DNA of 64,000 nucleotides, taken from Chryseosolibacter sp964493505 (GTDB lineage Bacteria > Bacteroidota > Bacteroidia > Cytophagales > Cyclobacteriaceae). This document shows, one piece after another, positions 8,391 to 17,608 of this stretch. Each line of letters starts with the position of its first letter. The first letter of the stretch is position 1. The stretch lies in NCBI GenBank assembly GCA_964493505.1, contig CAZBNP010000006.1:160171-224170 (forward strand). Direction: 5' to 3'. Made by a program: the position numbers and the translations under genes. Below the pieces are notes generated by a model, which saw only the letters and a list, made by a program, of their open reading frames with translations, was not told the DNA's origin and made no database searches.

Positions 8391-9917
8391 ATGTCAACGC
8401 TGAAAATCAAACGCGCCCTAATCTCTGTTTTTTACAAAGACAATCTTGAACCCATCATCCATCAGCTCGCCAACGCCGGCGTCGAATTCATCTCGACGGG
8501 CGGTACCCAGGAGTTTATCGAGAAGTTAGGCTACGCCGTTACTCCCGTAGAAACACTGACCGGATTCCCGTCAATCTTTGGCGGCCGTGTGAAGACCTTA
8601 CACCCGAATATCTTTGGTGGTATTCTTTTTCGCCGCGACGACGCCGGCGACCAGGAACAATCCGCATCATACGAGATACAGCCGATCGACCTGGTCATCG
8701 TCGACCTGTATCCCTTTGAAGAGACGGTGGCGAAGGGAGGGAGTGAAGAAGATATCATTGAAAAGATCGACATCGGCGGCATATCGCTCATCCGCGCAGC
8801 CGCAAAAAACTACCGGGATGTGTTGATTGTATCTTCCCGCGATCAATATCCCGTGGCATTGAATGTCCTGGAGTCGTCGGGTAGCACCTGTACGCTGGAG
8901 GAGAGAAAGCATTTTGCCGCCCTGGCCTTTGATGTAACATCTCACTACGATTCTGCGATTTTCTCCTATTTCAACGCTGACGGAGGCATTCCGTCGTTCA
9001 AAAAGAGCATTCCCAACGGCCGTACCCTTCGGTATGGCGAGAACCCGCATCAGCAGGGAACATACTACGGCGACCTGGCCGGCCTGTTCGGGCAGCTGAA
9101 TGGAAAGGAGCTCTCGTACAACAACCTGGTGGATGTCGATGCCGCTGTTCATCTCGTCAGTGAATTCCGAGACGAAAACGTCTTCGCGATTATCAAACAC
9201 ACAAACGCCTGCGGGGTAGCTACCGGCTCCTCAACGAAGGAGGCTTACCTGAAAGCATTCCAGGCCGACACGATCTCCGCCTTCGGAGGTGTGCTCGCGT
9301 GCAATACCACGGTAGACGAGGAGGCCGCCGAAGAGATCAACAAACTCTTCTTCGAAATCCTTATAGCGCCTGATTACGATCCGAAAGCACTTGAGCTGCT
9401 GCGCTCGAAAAAGAACAGGATTCTTCTCCGCCAGAACCAGAATCTCTCGGAGAGGAAGCAGTTCAAGAGTCTCCTGAACGGTGTTATCGAACAGGATCTC
9501 GATCTCAAGACCGATAGCCGCGACGACCTCAAAGTCGTTACGAAGCGCGCGCCAGGGGAAGGCGAGATCGACGCACTGCTTTTCGCCAGCAAGATCTGCA
9601 AACACACCAAATCAAACACGATAATCCTGGCAGTAAACGGACAGCTTCTCGCCAGCGGCGTAGGTCAGACGTCGAGAGTAGACGCTCTCCGGCAAGCGAT
9701 TGAAAAAGCCCACGCCTTCGGGTTCGACCTGAAGGGTGCGGTCATGGCGTCCGATGCATTCTTCCCTTTTCCCGATTGTGTTGAGATCGCACATCAGCAT
9801 GGCATAGATGTCGTTATTCAGCCCGGTGGTTCGGTGAAGGACCAGGATTCGATCCGGTACTGCGACGCCAATGGAATGGCTATGGTGTTTACAGGGGTGA
9901 GGCATTTTAAACACTAG
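8391..9917 (+). CDS. purH: Bifunctional AICAR transformylase / IMP cyclohydrolase
   Basis: Carries out the last two steps of IMP synthesis. The N-terminal MGS-like cyclohydrolase domain (about 1-150) includes GGRVKTLHPNIFGG. The C-terminal AICAR formyltransferase domain has RYGENPHQQ and the catalytic IKHTNACGVATG. The 508-residue length is normal and the ending MVFTGVRHFKH is the canonical PurH terminus. Confidence 0.97.
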   Translation: MSTLKIKRALISVFYKDNLEPIIHQLANAGVEFISTGGTQEFIEKLGYAVTPVETLTGFPSIFGGRVKTLHPNIFGGILFRRDDAGDQEQSASYEIQPIDLVIVDLYPFEETVAKGGSEEDIIEKIDIGGISLIRAAAKNYRDVLIVSSRDQYPVALNVLESSGSTCTLEERKHFAALAFDVTSHYDSAIFSYFNADGGIPSFKKSIPNGRTLRYGENPHQQGTYYGDLAGLFGQLNGKELSYNNLVDVDAAVHLVSEFRDENVFAIIKHTNACGVATGSSTKEAYLKAFQADTISAFGGVLACNTTVDEEAAEEINKLFFEILIAPDYDPKALELLRSKKNRILLRQNQNLSERKQFKSLLNGVIEQDLDLKTDSRDDLKVVTKRAPGEGEIDALLFASKICKHTKSNTIILAVNGQLLASGVGQTSRVDALRQAIEKAHAFGFDLKGAVMASDAFFPFPDCVEIAHQHGIDVVIQPGGSVKDQDSIRYCDANGMAMVFTGVRHFKH

Positions 9918-9985
9918 TGGCCGGCAGTCGGTGCCCAGTATCAGTGGGCGGTTAGTCGATGGTAATGGCTACTGACTCGCGCGCG
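9918..9985. repeat. Repeat-like spacer between purH and mreB
   Basis: Contains GGCAGTCGGTGCCCAG and GTCGATGGTAATGGCTACTG, resembling the GTCGGTAGT-type intergenic repeats at 7355 and 56505. The remainder up to mreB (9986-10081) is AT-rich and probably holds the mre promoter, which was not pinned down. Confidence 0.4.
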
Positions 9986-10081
9986 TAAGTTTTTTCACTG
10001 GATTGTACTGCTGAAACAACCTAATATTTACGTAATTTCGGGCCATCATCTAAAAAACTACACTTTAGCCTCCTGAACCCC

Positions 10082-11107
10082 ATGGGATTTTTTGACTTCT
10101 TTACCAGTGACATTGCTATCGACCTTGGCACTGCAAATACGCTGATTATTTACCGGGACAAGATCGTAGTCGACGAACCTTCCATCATCGCAATCGACAA
10201 AGCTGCAAACAAGGTACTGGCTATTGGCAGGGAGGCCATGCAAATGCATGAAAAGACCCACGAGCATATCAAGACTATTCGCCCGCTTAAGGAAGGAGTG
10301 ATCGCTGACTTTCAGGCTGCAGAGATGATGATCCGCGGACTGATAAAAATGATCGACACGAGCAAGCGGATGTTTCCGCCGTCTTACCGCATGGTCATCT
10401 GTATCCCGTCAGGTATCACAGAAGTCGAAAAGCGGGCGGTGAGGGATTCAGCAGAGCACGCCGGAGCGAAGGAGGTCTACATGATCTACGAACCCATTGC
10501 CGCCGCGATCGGTACCGGGATCGACATTGAGATGCCGGTGGGAAATATGATCGTGGATATCGGCGGAGGAACAACCGACATCGCCGTCATCGCCTTGTCG
10601 GGCATTGTATGCGACCAGTCAATACGCGTGGCCGGTGACACCTTCAACCGCGATATACTCGACTACATGCGACGCCAGCACAATCTGCTCATCGGAGAGC
10701 GTTCGGCCGAAAAGGTAAAGATCGAAGTGGGCTCCGCCCTTACCGAACTTGACGAGGGTCCGGAAGACTATGAGATCCGCGGTCGCGACCTGATGACAGG
10801 TATTCCGAAGACAATCAAAATTTCGTATTCCGAAGTCGCGTTTGCGCTTGACAAATCTGTGTCAAAACTTGAAGAGGCGGTACTCAAGGCACTTGAGACT
10901 TCACCTCCGGAACTTTCCGCCGACATATACGAGCGCGGCATCTACCTCACCGGTGGTGGTGCGCTGTTGCGCGGGCTCGACAAACGCCTGGCGCTGAAAA
11001 CGAAATTACCTATACACGTGGCCGAAGATCCACTCAAAGCGGTGGTACGGGGAACCGGCGCCGCCTTAAAGAACATTGATAAATTCCGGGCGGTTTTGAT
11101 GACTTAG
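10082..11107 (+). CDS. mreB: Rod-shape-determining actin homologue MreB
   Basis: Cytoplasmic bacterial actin that positions the lateral wall synthesis machinery. The actin-fold nucleotide motifs are present: IAIDLGTANTLIY-like phosphate-1 loop at the start, IVDIGGGTTDIAVI (phosphate 2) and YLTGGGALLRGLD (adenosine motif). The 341-residue length is normal. The N-terminal MGFFDFFTSD is the usual short membrane-contacting tail. It is first in the mreBCD-mrdA-rodA operon, followed 3 bases later by mreC. Confidence 0.97.
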   Translation: MGFFDFFTSDIAIDLGTANTLIIYRDKIVVDEPSIIAIDKAANKVLAIGREAMQMHEKTHEHIKTIRPLKEGVIADFQAAEMMIRGLIKMIDTSKRMFPPSYRMVICIPSGITEVEKRAVRDSAEHAGAKEVYMIYEPIAAAIGTGIDIEMPVGNMIVDIGGGTTDIAVIALSGIVCDQSIRVAGDTFNRDILDYMRRQHNLLIGERSAEKVKIEVGSALTELDEGPEDYEIRGRDLMTGIPKTIKISYSEVAFALDKSVSKLEEAVLKALETSPPELSADIYERGIYLTGGGALLRGLDKRLALKTKLPIHVAEDPLKAVVRGTGAALKNIDKFRAVLMT

Positions 11108-11110
11108 CGA

Positions 11111-11950
11111 ATGCAGCGGCTCTTTCTATTCTTCTATCAATACCGGGCCTTCTTTACGTTTCTAATTCTTGAACTTATCTGCGCGGGGCTCATCATTGGG
11201 AATGATCCCTATCAGGGCGCGCGCTTTTTCAACTCCTCCAACGGGGTGGTTGCAGCTCTCAACAATGTATCACAGGGAGTGCGTGAATACTTTCTGCTCC
11301 GCCAGGTCAACAGCACACTCGCCGAAGAGAACGCGCAACTGCGCAGTCGCTTCGAAGCGCTAAACCAACTGCGCTACATCACCAGCACGCCTTCGATCCA
11401 GGATTCATCAGCCATCAACCAGTTCGACTTTATCAGCGCGAAAGTCGTCAGTAACTCAGTCAATCGCTTTACAAACTTCCTTACGATCAACAAAGGCAGC
11501 AGCGATGGTATTGAGCCCGGAATGGCCGTTATCAGTTCGCTGGGAGCTGTCGGAAAGATCAGGACTACATCGGAGCACTACAGCGTAGTAACATCTATAC
11601 TCCACGTCGACGTGCAGGTATCGGTACTGCTAAAGCGCACCGGCCATTTCGGAACCGTTCAATGGGATGGGTATAACCCCGACTACGTAAAACTCAAATT
11701 CATCCCTCGTCACGTCGAGCCTGTCCCCGGCGATTCGGTCGTTACATCCGGCTACAACGCCATATTCCCGGAGAGCATTATGATAGGGAACATCGAAGAA
11801 GTACACCTCACCGATGAATTGTTCTACGATCTCAAAGTGAAGTTATCGCAAGACTTTCGCAAACTAGCATACGTGGAGGTAGTAAAGAATTCATTGCATC
11901 ACGAACTGGACTCACTTATTCAAACCGTCGAGGAGGAGATAGAAAAATGA
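11111..11950 (+). CDS. mreC: Rod-shape-determining protein MreC
   Basis: Single-pass inner-membrane protein (hydrophobic segment about 11-30) with a coiled coil (about 60-90) and a periplasmic beta-rich domain carrying the typical GIEPGMAVIS and GHFGTVQWDG segments. It links MreB to PBP2 and RodA. The 279-residue length is normal. Its last four bases overlap the mreD start as ATGA, consistent with translational coupling. Confidence 0.95.
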   Translation: MQRLFLFFYQYRAFFTFLILELICAGLIIGNDPYQGARFFNSSNGVVAALNNVSQGVREYFLLRQVNSTLAEENAQLRSRFEALNQLRYITSTPSIQDSSAINQFDFISAKVVSNSVNRFTNFLTINKGSSDGIEPGMAVISSLGAVGKIRTTSEHYSVVTSILHVDVQVSVLLKRTGHFGTVQWDGYNPDYVKLKFIPRHVEPVPGDSVVTSGYNAIFPESIMIGNIEEVHLTDELFYDLKVKLSQDFRKLAYVEVVKNSLHHELDSLIQTVEEEIEK

Positions 11951-12462
11951 GCCGGATCACTATCATACAGGTCGTCACCTTCTTCATCTACCTGTTCTAT
12001 CAGGTGCTGATCCTGAAAAACATAGTGTTGTTCAACAGCTCATTCTGTTTCCTCTATGTCGCATACCTCTTGTTCCTGCCGGTAGACTCAACACCGGTTT
12101 TTCTCATGATCGCAGGGCTAATCATGGGATTCGGTGTCGACATCTTTTACGACAGTCTCGGCCTCCACGCATCCGCATGTGTCATGGTGATGTATGCCCG
12201 GAATTATTGGTTATCTTTAATCACGCCTCAGGGCGGGTATGACATCAACACCACGCCGTCCATTGCTATCAATGGAATGCAGTGGTTTTTGATATATACG
12301 TTTCCCCTTGTTTTTTTGCACCATGCTGTTCTGTTTTTTGTTGAGGCAGGGGGATTCGGCATGTTCTGGTTCACACTCTGGAAGACGCTGACCAGTGCTA
12401 TCTTTACCACCGTGGTGACAGTGGTCGTACAGTTTTTGTTCCCCAGCGGCAGGTATCGATAA
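11947..12462 (+). CDS. mreD: Rod-shape-determining protein MreD
   Basis: A 171-residue, strongly hydrophobic protein with about five membrane segments, placed directly after mreC with a 4-base overlap. Sequence conservation in MreD is low, so the call rests on topology, size and its fixed position between mreC and mrdA. Confidence 0.9.
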   Translation: MSRITIIQVVTFFIYLFYQVLILKNIVLFNSSFCFLYVAYLLFLPVDSTPVFLMIAGLIMGFGVDIFYDSLGLHASACVMVMYARNYWLSLITPQGGYDINTTPSIAINGMQWFLIYTFPLVFLHHAVLFFVEAGGFGMFWFTLWKTLTSAIFTTVVTVVVQFLFPSGRYR

Positions 12463-12505
12463 ATGCAGTAGTAGCATTGCGAATTGACAAGGATCGGGTA
12501 AGGAA

Positions 12506-14320
12506 ATGAACGAAGGAAGAAAAGAGATCATACAGGTGACATTCGTTGCAGTCGGGATACTATTCCTGATCAAGCTGTTCTTTGTCCAGGTAGTAGACCA
12601 GCGCTATGGCGAACTCGCCAACAGCAATGCGATTCTCAAAGAAATCGATCCGCCGGTAAGGGGGTTGATCCGCGACCGGAACGGTAAGCTCCTGGTATAC
12701 AACACCCCGGAGTTCGATCTCCAGATCATACGGAAGGAAGTAAGAAACCTCGATTCAGCAAAGTTCTGCGAAGTATTCAGCCTGACACTCCCCGAGCTGC
12801 GTCAAAAATTCAAAGAGCTGAGAGCCCGCCGCGAATACTCGCCGGTGAAGCCAACGATATTCCTCAAGCAGCTGTCGAATCTCGATTTCGCACAGATACA
12901 AGACCGCATCGATGAGTTCAAAGGGTTCTACATCAAACCCCGAAGCACACGCGCGTACACCACCACCGCGATGGCAAATCAACTCGGCTATGTAAGCGAG
13001 ATCTCGAAGAGACAGTTAGCCAACGACGACGAGAACATCTACCGTCAGGGAGATGAGATCGGCCAGAGTGGGATTGAATCGTACTACGAAAAGTACCTGC
13101 GCGGAAAGGGCGGAGTTCGCTATTTACTGCGAAACGTCAACGGCATCGTTATGGGTTCCTTTAACGGCGGCACCAGTGATACTCTCTCGGTACCGGGGCA
13201 GGATCTCATCAGCACCGTCGATATCGACCTCCAGGAATACGGCGAATACCTTATGAACGGCAAGGCCGGCAGTGTGATCGCTATCGAGCCCGCCACGGGA
13301 GAGATACTCGCAATGGTATCAGGGCCGTCTTACGACCCGATGATGCTGACAGGAAGACATTACAGTGAAAACTTCAAACTGATCAGTTCCGATACAAACA
13401 AGCCGTTGTTCAACCGGCCGCTCATGGCACAATACCGGCCGGGGTCGATCTTCAAGATCGCCCAGGCGATGGTCGGGCTCCAGGAAGGCGTTATCACGCC
13501 AGACACACGGATACGATGTGACCGCTCGATCATCAATTGTCACGGGTCTCATACCAACGAAGACCTCCGGGGCGCCATCACACATTCCTGCAACCCCTAC
13601 TTCTTCCAGGCCTTACGGCGAATGGTCAACCAGGGCAAGTCGGACAACCCCTTTGACGATACGCGCGTAGGATTAGCTGAATGGAGCGAACACATCGCCA
13701 GCTTCGGCTTCGGAAAGCCATTGGGCGTGGATCTCCCCAATGAGAAAGGCGGATTGGTTCCCAGTGTCGCCTATTACGACCGCGCCTATCGCGGAAGACC
13801 GTGGAAATTCTCAAACATTTATTCGATTGCCATCGGTGAAGGCGAAAATCTTGTGGTGCCACTGCAAATGGCGAACTTTGCGGCTACCATTGCAAACAGA
13901 GGGTTTTACTTCACGCCTCACTTGATCAAGTCCATAGGCGAATCGGGGGAGCCTCTACCTCAATACCGCGAAAAGCACTTCACCACCATCTCTCCCGAGA
14001 ATTTTGACATCGCCGCGGACGCTATGGAAGCTGTCGTCGCGGCAGGAACAGGACAGTACCGGGCAAAGCTCAAAGATATTGTTGTGTGCGGCAAGACGGG
14101 GTCTGTGCAAAACGAGCCCCGCCCGGATCATTCCGTGTTCATCGCATTTGCTCCTAAAGAGAATCCCAAAATCGCCGTCTCCGTGTATGTTGAATACTCG
14201 GGACAGGGCGCGCGGGCTGCGGCGTCAATCGCCAGCCTCATGATTGAAAAGTATTTACTCGGCGAAACCAAACGGCCCTTTATTGAGGCGTACGTGTTAA
14301 AAGGAGATTTTTTGAATTGA
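12506..14320 (+). CDS. mrdA: Penicillin-binding protein 2 (peptidoglycan D,D-transpeptidase MrdA)
   Basis: Elongation-specific transpeptidase of 604 residues. It has an N-terminal membrane anchor, a dimerisation/pedestal domain with PVRGLIRDRNGKLLVYN, then the transpeptidase domain with SxxK in RPGSIFKIAQA, the SCN motif in HSCNPYFF and KTG in VCGKTGSVQ. All three penicillin-binding motifs are intact. It works as a pair with RodA, encoded next with a 4-base overlap. Confidence 0.96.
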   Translation: MNEGRKEIIQVTFVAVGILFLIKLFFVQVVDQRYGELANSNAILKEIDPPVRGLIRDRNGKLLVYNTPEFDLQIIRKEVRNLDSAKFCEVFSLTLPELRQKFKELRARREYSPVKPTIFLKQLSNLDFAQIQDRIDEFKGFYIKPRSTRAYTTTAMANQLGYVSEISKRQLANDDENIYRQGDEIGQSGIESYYEKYLRGKGGVRYLLRNVNGIVMGSFNGGTSDTLSVPGQDLISTVDIDLQEYGEYLMNGKAGSVIAIEPATGEILAMVSGPSYDPMMLTGRHYSENFKLISSDTNKPLFNRPLMAQYRPGSIFKIAQAMVGLQEGVITPDTRIRCDRSIINCHGSHTNEDLRGAITHSCNPYFFQALRRMVNQGKSDNPFDDTRVGLAEWSEHIASFGFGKPLGVDLPNEKGGLVPSVAYYDRAYRGRPWKFSNIYSIAIGEGENLVVPLQMANFAATIANRGFYFTPHLIKSIGESGEPLPQYREKHFTTISPENFDIAADAMEAVVAAGTGQYRAKLKDIVVCGKTGSVQNEPRPDHSVFIAFAPKENPKIAVSVYVEYSGQGARAAASIASLMIEKYLLGETKRPFIEAYVLKGDFLN

Positions 14321-15594
14321 AGCGGCGCGAAGAAGACATAACGCAAAAGATCGATTGGTGGACTGTTCTCATCTACGGCACCATTGTGTTTCTCGGATGG
14401 CTGAATATCTATGCCGTCACGTACGACGAAGCCGCGGATACGTCCATCTTCAGCCTGGGTCTGAACTCAGGAAGGCAACTGGTGTTTATCGGCGGCGCGG
14501 TGATCATTATCCTGGCAATACTGATCATCGACCGCCAGTTCTACGAGACCTTCGCCTACATTATTTACGGGGCGCTAATGATACTACTGGTTCTTGTTCC
14601 GCTGATCGGAAAGGAAGTAGGCGGAAACAAGGCGTGGCTTGGCATCGGATCATTTGGCGTGCAACCCTCCGAGTTTGCGAAGTTCGCGACTGCACTTGTG
14701 ATTGCCAAAACCATAGGGTCTATCGGATTCAAGATGGACAATCTCAAAAACCAACTTGTTCTCTTTGCACTGATCGGTGCGCCGATGTTGCTGATCCTTC
14801 TTCAGAAAGATACCGGTACAGCCTTGGTGTTCTCCGTTTTCACCCTGGTGTTCTTCCGGGAGGGAATGTCGCCATTCATCCTGATCATCGGCATTTCATG
14901 TGCCGTGATCTTCGTCCTGACATTGCTGGTGGAAAACGAATACTACCTGTATCTGGGAGTCGCCGCTTTGCTGGTTGCAGCCATCATGATGGGCCGCAAA
15001 AAATTCAAACGCATTGCCACCCTGACCGCGGGGGCGCTGGCTATCGTAATGTTAATCGGCAGCGTAGATTACATTGTTACGGACATCCTGAAGCCGCACC
15101 AGCAAAATCGCATCAAGGCGCTGATCAATCCCGATGCCGATCCGCTTGGATACGGCTGGAACGTCACGCAGTCGAAGATAGCGATCGGCAGCGGCGGATT
15201 TCTCGGCAAAGGATTTCTCGAAGGAACACAGACCAAGTTCGACTTTGTGCCGGAGCAAAGCACCGACTTCATCTTCTGCACCATTGGGGAAGAACACGGG
15301 TGGATCGGAAGTCTGTTTACCATCAGCCTGTTCATCCTGCTCCTGCTGCGTATCATCTTTCTGGCCGAACGCCAAAAGAACCGGTTTGCGCGCGTGTATG
15401 GCTACTCCGTCGCCTGCATCCTGTTCTTTCACTTTGCTGTCAACATCGGTATGACGGTAGGGCTTTTCCCGGTTATCGGTATTCCGCTTCCCTTCTTCAG
15501 CTACGGGGGATCGTCGCTGTGGGGCTTTACCATCCTGCTTTTTATTTTCCTGAAGCTCGATGCCCACCGCGGACAGGTGTTGCAGAGACTTTAG
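14317..15594 (+). CDS. rodA: Peptidoglycan glycosyltransferase RodA (SEDS family), TTG start
   Basis: SEDS-family lipid II polymerase, 425 residues and about ten membrane segments. Conserved features include LIGKEVGGNKAWLGIGSFGVQPSE-like central motif (the WLGIG...QPSE part), QKDTGTALV and a C-terminal SYGGSS. The start is TTG at 14317: an AAGGAG lies 10 bases upstream, the codon overlaps the mrdA stop as TTGA, and no in-frame ATG exists until well inside the first membrane segments. Confidence 0.94.
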   Translation: MKRREEDITQKIDWWTVLIYGTIVFLGWLNIYAVTYDEAADTSIFSLGLNSGRQLVFIGGAVIIILAILIIDRQFYETFAYIIYGALMILLVLVPLIGKEVGGNKAWLGIGSFGVQPSEFAKFATALVIAKTIGSIGFKMDNLKNQLVLFALIGAPMLLILLQKDTGTALVFSVFTLVFFREGMSPFILIIGISCAVIFVLTLLVENEYYLYLGVAALLVAAIMMGRKKFKRIATLTAGALAIVMLIGSVDYIVTDILKPHQQNRIKALINPDADPLGYGWNVTQSKIAIGSGGFLGKGFLEGTQTKFDFVPEQSTDFIFCTIGEEHGWIGSLFTISLFILLLLRIIFLAERQKNRFARVYGYSVACILFFHFAVNIGMTVGLFPVIGIPLPFFSYGGSSLWGFTILLFIFLKLDAHRGQVLQRL

Positions 15595-15622
15595 TTTGTT
15601 CGCAATCTCTTTTGACTGCAGG

Positions 15623-16636
15623 CTATTCGACAAACCTCTTCTCGACCATCTCCATAAATTCATGGAACTCACTGCTTTCACGGTCCCAGTCGGATGAGTG
15701 CGTCTCGAGGTATTTCATGGCAGACTTCATGTCAGCAAGCCGGTCAATATCATCCACGGTTCGACTGAAAGACTCAAAGTCGCCATAGAACAGGACCTTT
15801 GTGAACATGAATTTCTGGTTGATTGTCAGGTGATCCTTTATTTTCTGAATCCGTCGGAAGGTGTCGTACACAGCCGGACGGTGATCGCCCTGTATCCGGT
15901 CATTGAGCGTTGGCTTTTCAGGATTACCGGCTTCCTCCGGTTCATCCAGGACCAGTCTTTTTTCATTCCGTGGTTTCCCGGAAGCGGGTTGTTCCGCCGG
16001 TTCGGACGGTGGATAAAATGTTCCCGCGTCCAGCGGCAGCGTAAGTGAAAACTGACGGATATGTTCCTCCAGGTCTTCTGGCGTGAAGCTGACTTCCTCG
16101 AGGATCTGATCCAGGATGGCAAATGCCTCGTTGCCCGTGACTTCCTTCACTTGCTGTTCCTCGAGTTTCTGAACAAGGCGTACAATGGGCGCCCGGTTGA
16201 TCCGGAGGTATTTGATCTCTTCCTTGAACTGAGAGACCTCCACGCGGTTGTTGTTCCCCGTCACGAGAATCGAAAAGAAGTCGTAAGGATTGAAGATCAC
16301 CAATAACGAAAGGCGCACCGCCTTCTTCAGAAGCGGGTCGAAATCCGCCTGAGAGACCGCTATATTGTTAGACAACACCGTCATCAGGCTATCAATCGCT
16401 TCCTTTACCTCAGCGTTATCGTAGTCGAAGTACGGACTTCTCATTTTCGCCGACTCCTCCTTCCACGCCAGCAAGAGTTCGCGAATCACGAACATGTTTA
16501 CCTGCGGCACCTTTGTCAGCTTGAGGATCTCAGGCCCTGTGATCTGGCTCTTCGAAGAAAAATAGTCTTTCGAAATTTTATCGGCATACGCGTCACTGTA
16601 AGCAGCTATTGCGTCCAGGCTGATTTTCTCGTCCAT
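15623..16636 (-). CDS. Conserved hypothetical protein, 337 residues
   Basis: I do not recognise a named family. The protein is soluble, mainly helical and acidic, with no signal peptide or membrane segment. The N-terminal 200 residues look like one helical domain (LKLTKVPQVNMFVIRELLLAWKEE, then SLLVIFNPYDFFSIL). A Pro/Glu/Lys-rich linker (about 205-240) and a C-terminal helical part of 90 residues follow. Its 3' end converges on rodA at 28 bases, and its start is divergent from recO across an inverted repeat. The composition matches its neighbours, so it looks like a resident gene. Confidence 0.75.
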   Translation of the reverse strand: MDEKISLDAIAAYSDAYADKISKDYFSSKSQITGPEILKLTKVPQVNMFVIRELLLAWKEESAKMRSPYFDYDNAEVKEAIDSLMTVLSNNIAVSQADFDPLLKKAVRLSLLVIFNPYDFFSILVTGNNNRVEVSQFKEEIKYLRINRAPIVRLVQKLEEQQVKEVTGNEAFAILDQILEEVSFTPEDLEEHIRQFSLTLPLDAGTFYPPSEPAEQPASGKPRNEKRLVLDEPEEAGNPEKPTLNDRIQGDHRPAVYDTFRRIQKIKDHLTINQKFMFTKVLFYGDFESFSRTVDDIDRLADMKSAMKYLETHSSDWDRESSEFHEFMEMVEKRFVE

Positions 16637-16731
16637 ATTTACTATCGATTCCGTATTTTCGTGCTAAAGTTAAGGTTATTACCTCAAAGTTTTATGCCCG
16701 GGAACGCCGCCAGGACGGCCCACTATTTTTC

Positions 16732-16801
16732 CCGCGAATTGTACGAATTAACACGAATCATTACTAATTTCTTCATTCGTGAAAATTGGTGTAATTCGTG
16801 G
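16732..16801. repeat. 70-bp imperfect inverted repeat between divergent genes
   Basis: Two 27-base arms, 16732-16758 and 16775-16801, can pair with about six mismatches around a 16-base centre. The core arms are CACGAAT and ATTCGTG, with CGAATT / AATTCG further out. It lies in the divergent spacer (16637-16835) 34 bases before recO and could be a mobile palindrome, an operator or a leader structure. Confidence 0.6.
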
Positions 16802-16835
16802 ATCAAAATTGCTCTGAACAGGCCGGAGCCGACAA

Positions 16836-17504
16836 ATGATACACAAAACCCGCGGCGTCGTTTTCAGATTTACCAGGTTTCAGGAGACTTCCATCATTGT
16901 GACGATCTTCACCGAACAATTCGGACTGCAAAGCTATATCGTCAACGGAGTGAGGAGCAAATCCGCCAGGAATAAGATTGCACTCTACCAGCCACTCACC
17001 CTTCTCAACCTCATTGTCTACCATCGGGAAAATGCGAATATCGAGCGAATCAAGGAGGTCTCCTGCTTTCATCCCTTCCGCACGCTGACTTCGGATATCA
17101 GGAAATCAACGCTGGCGATCTTCATCAACGAACTGCTGAACAAGACTGTAAAAGAAGAGAGCCACGCCGCCGAGGTATTTCAATTCATCTGCGACTCCCT
17201 CATCGCACTCGACACCCTCGACACACGGTACGAAAATTTTCACCTGGTATTCATGCTCAAGCTATCCCGATATATCGGTTTCGGAGCGACACAGGTAAAT
17301 GAGCTTGTTGGCGGCCGCGTAGCCGGAAGTGATGACGAAAGCGTGCTGCTGCAACTACTCGCCGCAGACTATCACACGCCCCTGAAGATTTCAAACGCTC
17401 AGCGGAGGTCAATTCTGGATCTACTGGTGAAGTTTTACCAGGAGCACGTTGAACAGCTCGGGGAGATCAGATCACTGCCTGTGCTGCGGGAAGTGCTGTC
17501 ATAG
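16836..17504 (+). CDS. recO: DNA repair protein RecO
   Basis: Recombination mediator that with RecR helps load RecA on SSB-coated DNA. It has an N-terminal OB fold opening with TRGVVFRFTRFQETSIIVTIFTE, the usual RecO start, followed by a helical domain. At 222 residues it is at the short end, with no cysteine zinc-finger cluster, as in other Bacteroidota RecO proteins. recR is present at 46.6 kb in the same window. Confidence 0.9.
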   Translation: MIHKTRGVVFRFTRFQETSIIVTIFTEQFGLQSYIVNGVRSKSARNKIALYQPLTLLNLIVYHRENANIERIKEVSCFHPFRTLTSDIRKSTLAIFINELLNKTVKEESHAAEVFQFICDSLIALDTLDTRYENFHLVFMLKLSRYIGFGATQVNELVGGRVAGSDDESVLLQLLAADYHTPLKISNAQRRSILDLLVKFYQEHVEQLGEIRSLPVLREVLS

Positions 17505-17608
17505 GCGCCCGCGGCCTCTGCCGTTTGTACAACTAATTCGCGTATTCTCGCCGATCGATGTGAAGATTGCCGCTATTTGATAAATTTGCACCTACACAAA
17601 CATCATAC

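Noticed and set aside
14355..15788. 477-residue ORF in another frame over rodA
   Set aside because: It overlaps the well-supported rodA gene completely, has shadow-type composition rich in Arg/His/Ser and resembles no family.
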